Positions 1-5,879 of a stretch of DNA of 5,879 bases are shown here, piece after piece; the first letter of the stretch is position 1; each line of letters starts with the position of its first letter. The notes below the pieces were generated by a model. That model was not told the origin of the DNA and did no database searches. It saw nothing but the letters and a program-made list of their open reading frames with translations. Origin of the DNA: Gallionella sp. (GTDB taxonomy: Bacteria; Pseudomonadota; Gammaproteobacteria; Burkholderiales; Gallionellaceae). The DNA lies in assembly GCA_025362155.1 (NCBI GenBank), contig JANYHX010000048.1, positions 1 through 5,879 of the forward strand. The letters run 5' to 3'. The translations under genes were made by a program, and so were the position numbers.

Positions 1-1545
1 AAAGGGGTTTGGGAAAATTCTGCGCATGAAATTAGTAACGAGCCAGTTTACCGGCCGATGAATTTGGCGCCCATGATGTTGAACCATGCTTTGTGGGGGA
101 ATAACCCCGTTGGATATCATATATTTTTACTGCTATTGCACTTGGCAAATATCGGGCTGGTCTACGCGCTGATACGCAAGGTGGTCGCCGGGTCTGCACC
201 CGCAGCCATGATAGGCGCAGCCATATTCGCACTGCATCCGGCCAGAGTCGAATCGGTGGCGTGGATAAGCGGCGGCATCGACCCGCTCGTCGCATTTTTT
301 CTATTGGCGGCGATGCTCGCCCACCGCTCATTTATTGATAGCCTGAAAACCCAACCCCCAGACCTTGAAATCACAGGTAGTACAAAGAAAAACGAATGGC
401 GCTATCCCTGGCGTTATTTTGGCTTGTCGGTCATTTGTTTTCAGCTGGCTTTGTGGAGCAAAGAAGTAGCTTTTATTTTTCCGCTGGTCGTGATGGCGCA
501 CGACCTGATCTACACAAGGAAAATACATTGGCCTACCCTCTTTATGCACACGCTGATCATAGCAGCTTACTTGATTGCCCGTAGCCTGGTGTTGACCCAA
601 GCAGGCCAAGTGAGTGCAATTGATTTTTCCCATATTTCTCGGGTAATTGATTTTGCATTGGGGTATAGCGAAATGCTGGTGCTTCCTACTCACATGCCGT
701 TTTATATTCAGCCTCCCGAGCACGCTGTATCGTCAGTTCTGGGCATAGTCAGTGTGATTGTCATGGCCATGCTGGCAACATTCAGTTGGCGATCTTTTAA
801 TGATGGTCAAATGGGTTTACGCAAAAAACAAGACTTCGCGTTTTCTATCGTCTGGATGGCAGGATTTTTCTGGCCGGCCATCTTGCTTGCGTTTTACACC
901 GATGGATTTTATGCAGGGCGTTATTTGTATATTCCGTCCGCGGGGGTGGCAATGTTTGTGGCAATTTTTTATGACAGTGTAACTGCGGCTTATCCCCGCT
1001 TGAAAAATCCCATTCTGGCTAGCTGCGCTGTGCTCGTTGCTTTTTATAGCTTCATCACCTGGGAAGAAATTCCGGTATGGCACGATGCAGGAACGATTTA
1101 CGGAAAGATCGCTCAAGTAGCGCCGGAAAATGCGGTAGGTTTTCTGGGTTTGGGACAATTTCATTTAAATCGCGGCGACTATGCCGCAGCAGAAAAAGAT
1201 TTTCAGCTGGCGCTGCAAAAGGCCAAGGCGACCGGGTTGCGCGGAGAAGCGCTGGTGGCTCTCGGGACTATCAATGGAATAAATAATAATCTTCCTCAGA
1301 GCGAGGCCTACCTGCAGCAAGCAATCAAAATCAATCCGAATAATTCAGATGCGTGGGCTGGGCTGGGCAATCTGGCCTGGATACGCGAGGACCCGGAGGA
1401 AGCGATTTCTTTTTATGAAAAGGCTTTGTCATTTGGTCCCACTAATTATGAAGCGGCAATAAATTTAGCGATCGCTTATGACCAAACTGGTCAATTCCAG
1501 CGCGCAGATATAATGCGGCAAAAAGCCGCCGCCATGCGTCATTAA
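1..1545 (+). CDS. TMTC/GT-C-like membrane protein with C-terminal TPR repeats (5' partial)
   Basis: The reading frame is open from base 1. The ATG at 58 is internal, because the 19 codons before it already read as family sequence (ending NEPVYRP), so the true start lies outside the window. The visible 514 residues begin with the family pattern YRP...NHALWGNNPVGYH, then ALHPARVESVAWISG and a WSKE segment, which I recognise from TMTC-like (DUF1736) O-mannosyltransferase-type proteins of the GT-C fold. About eight or nine hydrophobic helices span roughly 118-1065. From about 1130 to 1530 there are four TPR-like units, for example AWAGLGNLAWIREDPEEAI. By family knowledge the protein would sit in the inner membrane and transfer a sugar from a polyprenyl-linked donor, with TPRs binding a partner. 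The N-terminal loop that normally carries the catalytic acidic residues is missing from the window, so activity cannot be judged. The frame is intact and ends at TAA. Substrate is unknown. The family call is fairly sure, the reaction is inference. Confidence 0.8.
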   Translation, partial: KGVWENSAHEISNEPVYRPMNLAPMMLNHALWGNNPVGYHIFLLLLHLANIGLVYALIRKVVAGSAPAAMIGAAIFALHPARVESVAWISGGIDPLVAFFLLAAMLAHRSFIDSLKTQPPDLEITGSTKKNEWRYPWRYFGLSVICFQLALWSKEVAFIFPLVVMAHDLIYTRKIHWPTLFMHTLIIAAYLIARSLVLTQAGQVSAIDFSHISRVIDFALGYSEMLVLPTHMPFYIQPPEHAVSSVLGIVSVIVMAMLATFSWRSFNDGQMGLRKKQDFAFSIVWMAGFFWPAILLAFYTDGFYAGRYLYIPSAGVAMFVAIFYDSVTAAYPRLKNPILASCAVLVAFYSFITWEEIPVWHDAGTIYGKIAQVAPENAVGFLGLGQFHLNRGDYAAAEKDFQLALQKAKATGLRGEALVALGTINGINNNLPQSEAYLQQAIKINPNNSDAWAGLGNLAWIREDPEEAISFYEKALSFGPTNYEAAINLAIAYDQTGQFQRADIMRQKAAAMRH

Positions 1546-1570
1546 ATGATTTACGAGTTACGGAATATCT

Positions 1571-2116
1571 ATGGATTTAAAAGAAACCTGCATTGAAACT
1601 GTCCGCGTTTATGAAGGCGACTTTATGCTTGTGAATAAAGATAGCGTACGCCTGCCCGATGGAGGGGTGAGCAGCCGTGAATACATCACTCATCCGGGCG
1701 CGGTCGCCATGCTGGCGATATTGGATAATGGCAATCTGGTGATGGAACGGCAGTTCCGCTATGCGCCAAGACGTGAGTTCATTGAATTGCCTGCGGGTAA
1801 AATCGACCCCGGAGAGGATATGCTGCTCACCGCACAGCGGGAGTTGCTGGAAGAAACCGGCTATGTGGCGGGCGAATGGCTACATCTCACTACTGCCTGG
1901 CCGTGCATAGGCTACGCCGACGAGCGTATGGAATATTTTCTGGCGCGCGGCTTGACCCATCAGGGACGCAAGCTGGATGACGGCGAGTTTCTGGAAGTAT
2001 TTGAATTGTCCTTACCAGAAGCGATTGAGTGGATACGACTGGGCAAAATCAACGATAGCAAAACCATGGTGGGTTTATTCTGGCTGGAAAAATATCTCAA
2101 TAATTGGCAAAAATAA
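1571..2116 (+). CDS. Nudix hydrolase, ADP-ribose pyrophosphatase type
   Basis: This 181-residue protein carries a complete Nudix box at residues 76-98 (G76, E82, then RELLEETGY from R90), which matches GX5EX7REUXEEXGU and supplies the metal-binding glutamates. The preceding QFRYAPRREFIELPAGKID and the later GYADERMEYFLA are typical of the NudF/ADP-ribose pyrophosphatase branch, which splits ADP-ribose or similar nucleoside diphosphate sugars to AMP plus a sugar phosphate in the cytoplasm. Length is normal for the family (about 180-210), with a short N-terminal beta domain before the box. The ATG at 1571 follows the upstream stop by 25 bases and has only a weak GGA-type ribosome site (1562-1564), so it may be co-transcribed with the membrane protein gene. 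Exact substrate within the family (ADP-ribose, GDP-mannose or other NDP-sugar) cannot be fixed from sequence. A link to the sugar-transferase-like neighbour would be speculative. Confidence 0.9.
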   Translation: MDLKETCIETVRVYEGDFMLVNKDSVRLPDGGVSSREYITHPGAVAMLAILDNGNLVMERQFRYAPRREFIELPAGKIDPGEDMLLTAQRELLEETGYVAGEWLHLTTAWPCIGYADERMEYFLARGLTHQGRKLDDGEFLEVFELSLPEAIEWIRLGKINDSKTMVGLFWLEKYLNNWQK

Positions 2117-2117
2117 G

Positions 2118-2134
2118 TTGGCATAGGCGTTGGT
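2118..2134 (+). promoter_or_regulatory. Near-consensus sigma-54-like element upstream of amt
   Basis: The stretch TTGGCATAGGCGTTGGT matches the -24 half (TTGGCA) of the sigma-54 consensus, with the -12 TTG at the right distance: 10 bases lie between the -24 GG and the -12 dinucleotide. The normally invariant -12 GC is GG here, which weakens the call. Ammonium transporter genes are often nitrogen-regulated through NtrC and sigma-54, so the location is sensible. It overlaps the extended -10 candidate at 2131-2139, so at most one of the two is likely to be the real promoter. Confidence 0.25.
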
Positions 2135-2139
2135 AAAAT
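2131..2139 (+). promoter_or_regulatory. Candidate extended -10 promoter for amt
   Basis: TGGTAAAAT combines the TGN extension with a hexamer differing from TATAAT at one base. No good -35 hexamer lies at 16-18 bases upstream, which is tolerated by extended -10 promoters. A start near 2146 would leave a leader of about 45 bases that keeps the ribosome site intact. A second candidate, TGCTATAAA at 2165-2173, would start transcription at about 2180, inside the ribosome site, and is therefore less likely. Confidence 0.35.
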
Positions 2140-2178
2140 GCAGTCCGCATTGGCAAGACTTGCATGCTATAAAAATAT

Positions 2179-2186
2179 GGGGAGAG
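2179..2186 (+). promoter_or_regulatory. Strong ribosome binding site deciding the TTG start of amt
   Basis: GGGGAGAG ends a few bases before the TTG at 2191. GGAG at 2181-2184 leaves a six-base spacer, which is close to ideal. An in-frame TAA at 2170-2172 excludes any longer start, and the first in-frame ATG (2245) lies inside the first membrane helix. The TTG is therefore the best supported start. Confidence 0.75.
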
Positions 2187-2190
2187 TAGT

Positions 2191-3393
2191 TTGGAAAATT
2201 TGAAAATCAGTAACGATACGTTGTTCATTTTGTTGGGCGCCATCATGGTACTGGCGATGCATGCAGGCTTTGCTTTCCTGGAGTTAGGCACAGTGCGCAA
2301 AAAAAACCAGGTAAATGCACTGGTCAAGATATTGACCGATTTCGCGATGTCCACCCTCGCCTACTTTTTTATCGGCTATGCCGTCGCTTACGGAACAAAT
2401 TTTTTCGCCGGCGCGGAACAGCTTGCGCAAAAAAGTGGCTATGAATTGGTAAAATTTTTCTTCCTGCTGACTTTTGCCGCGGCGATTCCGGCCATTGTTT
2501 CCGGCGGTATCGCCGAGCGCGCCAAATTCAATCCGCAAATGGCTGCGACTTTTATGCTGGTCGGATTCGTCTATCCATTCTTTGAAGGCATCGCATGGAA
2601 TCATCATTACGGTATTCAGGAGTGGCTGAACGCGACATTCGGCGCGGAGTTTCATGACTTTGCCGGTTCGGTGGTGGTGCACGCCGTAGGCGGCTGGATC
2701 GGGTTGGCGGCAGTGCTGCTGCTCGGCGCTCGGCGCGGCCGCTACAACAAGGAAGGCCGCCTTTCGGCGCACCCTCCTTCCAGTATTCCATTTCTCGCAC
2801 TGGGCGCATGGATACTGACGGTGGGCTGGTTCGGCTTCAACGTAATGTCGGCGCAAACCATCAACAACATCAGCGGACTGGTCGCAGTGAATTCGCTGAT
2901 GGCGATGGTAGGCGGCACACTCACCGCTTTGTGGGTCGGCAAGAACGATCCGGGCTTCGTGCATAACGGTCCGTTGGCGGGATTGGTGGCGATCTGCGCA
3001 GGTTCCGATCTGATGCATCCCATCGGCGCATTGTTCGTGGGTGGCGTAGCGGGTGCGTTATTCGTGGGCATGTTCACGCTCACCCAAAATCGCTGGAAAA
3101 TCGACGACGTGCTCGGCGTGTGGCCGCTACATGGTTTGTGCGGCGCATGGGGCGGAATAGCCGCAGGAATATTTGGCCTCAACGCATTCGGCGGCAGAGG
3201 CGGCGTGAGCTTCATGTCGCAACTGTCCGGCACGCTGCTCGGGGTGGCGATCGCATTTGCGGGTGGGCTGCTGGTGTACGGGGTACTGAAAAAACTGGTC
3301 GGAATACGCTTAAGCGCCGAGGAAGAATTTAACGGCACGGACTTGAGCGTACATAAAATCTCAGCCACACCGGAGCGCGAATCGGGATGGTAA
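2191..3393 (+). CDS. amt: Ammonium transporter, Amt family
   Basis: This is a 400-residue inner membrane channel that conducts ammonium/ammonia, with about 11 hydrophobic helices between residues 10 and 366 and no obvious signal peptide. By comparison with E. coli AmtB from memory, the key residues are present: F95 and F216 (phenylalanine gate), W136 and S220 (outer binding site), D156, and the twin pore histidines H164 and H314. The family motif GGIAERAKF (105-113), the segment GWFGFNVMS (212-220) and DDVLGVWPLHG (305-315) are intact. The C-terminal tail GIRLSAEEEFNGTDLSVHK is the cytoplasmic regulatory tail, but it continues as HKISATPERE instead of the HGE...AY ending of AmtB, which marks a distinct subgroup. 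The start is TTG with a strong ribosome site. No glnK gene is beside it in the window, so control by a PII protein, usual for the family, would have to come from elsewhere. Function is well supported. Confidence 0.95.
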   Translation: MENLKISNDTLFILLGAIMVLAMHAGFAFLELGTVRKKNQVNALVKILTDFAMSTLAYFFIGYAVAYGTNFFAGAEQLAQKSGYELVKFFFLLTFAAAIPAIVSGGIAERAKFNPQMAATFMLVGFVYPFFEGIAWNHHYGIQEWLNATFGAEFHDFAGSVVVHAVGGWIGLAAVLLLGARRGRYNKEGRLSAHPPSSIPFLALGAWILTVGWFGFNVMSAQTINNISGLVAVNSLMAMVGGTLTALWVGKNDPGFVHNGPLAGLVAICAGSDLMHPIGALFVGGVAGALFVGMFTLTQNRWKIDDVLGVWPLHGLCGAWGGIAAGIFGLNAFGGRGGVSFMSQLSGTLLGVAIAFAGGLLVYGVLKKLVGIRLSAEEEFNGTDLSVHKISATPERESGW

Positions 3394-3414
3394 TTCAATT
3401 GCGGCTATTACATT

Positions 3415-3458
3415 TTTCAGGCATCACCCGCCATACGACCACGAACGACAACCTGAAA
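3415..3458. repeat. Imperfectly placed inverted repeat in the convergent gap
   Basis: TTTCAGG at 3415-3421 and CCTGAAA at 3452-3458 form a perfect 7-base inverted repeat around a 30-base loop, between the 3' ends of amt and the - strand operon. It could be a weak bidirectional terminator, but neither strand shows a GC-rich stem followed by a T run, so the role is unproven. No better terminator is visible in 3394-3459. Confidence 0.2.
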
Positions 3459-3459
3459 T

Positions 3460-3597
3460 TCAATCAGCCAATACTTTCGGCAAGCTCGGAACAATCTTCG
3501 CGCATGCCGGGCAGGATGTGATATGCACTACGCCCGCAGCGAGCAGAAGCTCCCTCGCACGGGACGCCAAGACACTTTTACCGAACAGCTTAGTCAC
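3460..3597 (-). CDS. Possible small CxxC protein, 45 residues, overlapping the phosphoesterase stop
   Basis: On the - strand a GTG at 3597-3595 overlaps the TGA of the phosphoesterase gene in a GTGA arrangement, a common sign of translational coupling. The frame runs 45 codons to TGA at 3462-3460. The predicted product begins (V/M)TKLFGKSVLASRARELL, continues through a small hydrophobic segment, and contains SCPACAK (residues 28-34), a CxxC motif that could bind metal or act as a redox pair, then ends KVLAD. An in-frame TGA four codons upstream of the GTG limits the frame, so it is not simply the tail of a longer open gene. I do not recognise a family. There is no clear ribosome site beyond coupling to the upstream gene. 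It may be a real small gene, a decayed fragment, or chance. Confidence 0.35.
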   Translation of the reverse strand: MTKLFGKSVLASRARELLLAAGVVHITSCPACAKIVPSLPKVLAD

Positions 3598-4412
3598 ATC
3601 TTGGAATCACGCGACCATCCGCTGGCGCTACGTTGAAACGACTCAGTTGTCAAAATCATAAACTCACCCTGCTCCGGTGCCCAGCTAAAGCGCTGGATAT
3701 TGATGTACGGAGAATTTATCTGAATGACATTAAAAGAATTGGATTCCCCCCTGCTGCGGGTTGAGGTCGCGGTGCCTGCCTGCACGACGAGCGCAGCGTA
3801 GCCGCTGAGTGCATAACGGTCAGCGGTATTCCCCGCATGGCTGACATGCAGATGGCCGGCAAGCAGCAGGTCTGCGCTATAACTGGCAAACATTTTCATT
3901 GCCATTGGTGCGCGTCCGATTATTTTTGTACCAGCGTAATCGGCGGGTAAATCAAATGGATGGTGCGTCACGATAATTTTAGTGATGTGGGCGTCCAAGG
4001 TGGAGAGGCGCTCTTGTACGCGCGCGATCTGGCGTTGATTGACGCGCCCGTTTTTCAAGGTCAGTGAACGTGCAGAATTAATACCAACGACGGCAATCTC
4101 ATCATCGACATAAAATGGTTCGAGATCGTGCGTGATATGGCGTCGATATTTGTCGAACGGTCGAGTAAAGCGGTCATAAATATTATGCAACGGCACATCA
4201 TGATTGCCGGGCACGACGATTTTTGGCGATGGCAATGCATCCAGAAAATGGCGCGCCTGCTTGAACTGCGCACTGCGCGCGCGTTGCGTCAGATCGCCGG
4301 AAACCACCACGACATCGGGCTTGATCTGTCTAACCCGCGCGATTAAAGGCTGGATGAGCGCTTCGTCGACGCGCCCGAAATGAAGATCAGAAAGGTGAAC
4401 CAGCGTGCGCAT
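3594..4412 (-). CDS. Calcineurin-like metallophosphoesterase (class III phosphodiesterase type)
   Basis: The 272-residue protein shows the full two-metal phosphoesterase signature: D9 and H11 in LSDLHFG, G39-D40 in SGDLTQR, GNHD at 69-72, H150 in IVTHHPFD, and GHLH at 186-189. The spacing and the later AGTATSTRSRGESNSFN resemble cytoplasmic CpdA/GpdQ-like enzymes, which hydrolyse phosphodiesters such as cyclic AMP or glycerophosphodiesters. The exact substrate cannot be told. There is no signal peptide. The ATG follows the lipid kinase stop by 11 bases, with a weak AAGAAG-type ribosome site, so it is the downstream member of an operon. The lipid context leaves open a role in phospholipid or lipid A precursor turnover, but that is inference. 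The C-terminal end is polar, with no recognisable extra domain. Its stop overlaps the start of a possible small ORF. Confidence 0.88.
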   Translation of the reverse strand: MRTLVHLSDLHFGRVDEALIQPLIARVRQIKPDVVVVSGDLTQRARSAQFKQARHFLDALPSPKIVVPGNHDVPLHNIYDRFTRPFDKYRRHITHDLEPFYVDDEIAVVGINSARSLTLKNGRVNQRQIARVQERLSTLDAHITKIIVTHHPFDLPADYAGTKIIGRAPMAMKMFASYSADLLLAGHLHVSHAGNTADRYALSGYAALVVQAGTATSTRSRGESNSFNVIQINSPYINIQRFSWAPEQGEFMILTTESFQRSASGWSRDSKM

Positions 4413-4423
4413 GATGTGCTTCT

Positions 4424-5335
4424 TTATACCTCGTTTGCTTGATTGATTGGCGGCACAATAACGCTTAATGCACCGGGACGCACACGGTAATGTAGCGGAG
4501 TGTCCATCACATTCACTTCGCCATCCGTAGAAATACGCATATGCGGGCGCCGCACCTCGATCAAAATTTCTTGTGCAGTGTAAGCATCGAAGTCTTTTGC
4601 CTGATGCAAGCGCCCGAACAGCGCATGCAGCGCGAGGCGTAGCAAGCCCAAGCGTCCGGTGCGTTGCGTTACGTACAAACTAAGTTGCCCGGCATTAAGG
4701 CATTTGCGTTCCCCGATATTAAAGCCTTCCATCAAGTATTCATTATTCCCGATGAAGACAAACGGCGTGAGACGCGTATGTTCTTTTCCATCGGCCGTGA
4801 CGCGCACATTCACAAAGGGGTAACGACGTAATATCTTCAGGCTTGCCCAGCCCACAGCAGTCCACTTGCTGCGCCCCAGCTTCTTTTGCTGATTTTCCCG
4901 ATCGCGCACCATGCTGGGGTAAATCCCCAAACTGGAATTATTCAGAAAAAAACGTCCGTTGACTTCACCTACATCCACCTTGGTGTGATGTCCGGTAATG
5001 ATAGTGCGCGCGGCCTCTTCCAGCTTAAGCGGAATATGCAGGTCTTTGGCAAAGTGGTTAAGCGTTCCCAACGGCAGGATGCCAAGTACGACATCCGTGC
5101 CTATCAATAGCGACGCAACCGCATTGATCGTACCGTCGCCGCCTCCAGCAATGATAGTCGCAGGTTTTTCGGTAAGGGCGCGCTTTGTGGTGGCAATGAT
5201 CTCGGCGCCGTCCCGCGCCAGCGTGATATGCACATCCAATCCACCCGTCCTGAATATTTCGGTCAGATTATTTACCCAGTCTGGCGTGTAACCCGAACCA
5301 GCGGAGGCGTTGATAATGACAGTGGGGAGAGGCAT
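4424..5335 (-). CDS. Diacylglycerol kinase-like lipid kinase (YegS/BmrU/DagK family)
   Basis: The 303-residue protein matches the DAGK catalytic family: an N-terminal IINASAGSG nucleotide-site start (residues 7-15), the hallmark GGGDGT at 64-69, and PLGTLNHFAKDL at 88-99, in place of the more usual PLGTxNDFA, followed by a C-terminal beta-rich domain ending with STDGE at 269-273. These enzymes use ATP to phosphorylate a lipid hydroxyl, commonly diacylglycerol to phosphatidic acid, at the cytoplasmic face of the membrane. Length (about 300) is normal. The ATG has a good GAGGA ribosome site (revcomp of 5339-5343) and follows the PAP2 gene by 16 bases, so the two are almost certainly co-transcribed. 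The kinase and a phosphatase of opposing chemistry in one operon suggest lipid-phosphate cycling; the real lipid substrate is not shown by sequence. Confidence 0.9.
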   Translation of the reverse strand: MPLPTVIINASAGSGYTPDWVNNLTEIFRTGGLDVHITLARDGAEIIATTKRALTEKPATIIAGGGDGTINAVASLLIGTDVVLGILPLGTLNHFAKDLHIPLKLEEAARTIITGHHTKVDVGEVNGRFFLNNSSLGIYPSMVRDRENQQKKLGRSKWTAVGWASLKILRRYPFVNVRVTADGKEHTRLTPFVFIGNNEYLMEGFNIGERKCLNAGQLSLYVTQRTGRLGLLRLALHALFGRLHQAKDFDAYTAQEILIEVRRPHMRISTDGEVNVMDTPLHYRVRPGALSVIVPPINQANEV

Positions 5336-5351
5336 GTGTCCTCGTAAGGAG

Positions 5352-5879
5352 TCAGGGCGTAAGTCGCGCCGCTCGGCGCTGCCACAATATATGGGTGATA
5401 GTTAGACACAGCGCGAGCCACGCAACGCCTTCGGCAGCGGCCCCCAGCACATCACTGAGATAATGAGCACCTAAATAGAGACGGCTCAGCGCTACCAGTG
5501 CCACCAGCAGAATGGCCGTCCCCACGACAGCGAGGCGCCAGCGCAACTTCGATATATGGGCAATCAGGTAGGCGGCCAACACGCCATAAAACAAGGTCGC
5601 TCCCGCAACGTGCCCGCTCGGGAAGCTGTAAGTGGTCAAGGTGACGAGGGGATCGGTAAAGCCAGGACGCGCGCGATTGAATATTTCCTTCATCAGGACA
5701 TTCAGAAGCATGCCGCCGGGTACGGCCAGTACCAAGGCAAGCAGCCAATAGCGTTGCTTTTTTCGCAGCAGAAAAATCCCCAATAGCAGCGCATAAATAC
5801 TCATAGCCCGTATGCCCTGCAGGTTGCTGACAACGAGCATGAACTGCGTAAACTGCGACGTAGCGTGTGCATGAAACCA
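5352..5879 (-). CDS. PAP2-family membrane phosphatase (5' partial)
   Basis: The frame is open to the window edge: the 13 codons before the first Met (5840-5838) read WFHAHATSQFTQF, which resembles the usual N-terminal region of this family, so the true start lies outside the window. Numbering from that Met, the three PAP2 motifs are intact: KxxxxxxRP at 51-59, PSGH at 74-77 and SRx5Hx3D from S119-R120 through H126 to D130. The histidines act as nucleophile and acid/base in phosphate release. Several hydrophobic helices (about 13-24, 32-49, 80-94, 104-118, 129-152) place it in the inner membrane. Family members dephosphorylate phosphatidic acid, undecaprenyl pyrophosphate or phosphatidylglycerophosphate; which one cannot be decided here. 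It is the first visible gene of the - strand operon with the lipid kinase and phosphoesterase; the operon promoter must lie outside the window. Confidence 0.9.
   Translation of the reverse strand, partial: WFHAHATSQFTQFMLVVSNLQGIRAMSIYALLLGIFLLRKKQRYWLLALVLAVPGGMLLNVLMKEIFNRARPGFTDPLVTLTTYSFPSGHVAGATLFYGVLAAYLIAHISKLRWRLAVVGTAILLVALVALSRLYLGAHYLSDVLGAAAEGVAWLALCLTITHILWQRRAARLTP

Noticed and set aside
58..60. ATG at 58 as the start of the TPR membrane protein
   Set aside because: The frame is open back to base 1 and the preceding codons encode family-like sequence, so this Met is internal.
328..723. 131-residue open frame on the - strand
   Set aside because: It is antisense to the membrane protein gene, which has clear family motifs, and its translation shows no domain.
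2150..2164. TTGGCAAGACTTGCA as a sigma-54 promoter
   Set aside because: The -24 and -12 like blocks are both good, but only 8 bases lie between GG and GC instead of the required 10.
2284..3018. 244-residue open frame on the - strand
   Set aside because: It lies entirely over amt, has a composition rich in H, R, Q and C, and shows no motif; it is a shadow of amt.
2742..3398. 218-residue open frame on the - strand
   Set aside because: It mirrors the amt coding sequence, is proline- and serine-rich with no recognisable domain, and is a shadow frame.
3391..3417. GTAAT...ATTAC hairpin followed by ATTTTTC as the amt terminator
   Set aside because: The stem is five mostly AT pairs with a 12-base loop, too weak for an intrinsic terminator.
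5838..5840. Met codon as the start of the PAP2 phosphatase
   Set aside because: The frame continues to the window edge with residues typical of the family's N-terminal region; the gene is cut by the window.

Overview
The window reads as ordinary chromosomal DNA from a Gram-negative bacterium, most likely a betaproteobacterium (the protein styles recall Nitrosomonadales/Gallionellaceae, though I infer this from family resemblance and cannot confirm it without a search). Genes are tightly packed, base composition is moderate, and there are no tRNAs, rRNAs, insertion sequences, CRISPR arrays or phage genes. No intergenic gap exceeds about 75 bases, apart from a roughly 200-base convergent gap that itself holds a possible small gene.

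Layout. On the + strand there are three genes. The first (1-1545) is the 3' part of a large membrane protein of the TMTC/GT-C glycosyltransferase-like type with four C-terminal TPR repeats; its 5' end lies outside the window. It is followed 25 bases later by a Nudix hydrolase of the ADP-ribose pyrophosphatase type (1571-2116). After a 74-base gap carrying several candidate regulatory signals comes an ammonium transporter, Amt (2191-3393), which starts at TTG behind a strong ribosome binding site.

On the - strand, converging on amt, is a compact operon read from the right edge: a PAP2-type phosphatase (5879-5352, 5' end outside the window), a diacylglycerol/lipid kinase (5335-4424), a calcineurin-like metallophosphoesterase (4412-3594) and a possible 45-residue CxxC protein (3597-3460) whose GTG start overlaps the stop codon of the phosphoesterase gene.

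How the genes may work together. The - strand genes look like a lipid-phosphate module: the kinase would phosphorylate a lipid alcohol such as diacylglycerol, and the PAP2 enzyme would remove phosphate from a lipid phosphate or pyrophosphate. The phosphoesterase's substrate cannot be told from sequence. The + strand genes look like unrelated functions: surface glycosylation, nucleotide clean-up and ammonium uptake. No clearly new biological system is visible. The points most worth a second look are the TTGGYA cluster with a near-sigma-54 element upstream of amt, and the small overlapping CxxC ORF at the end of the - strand operon.
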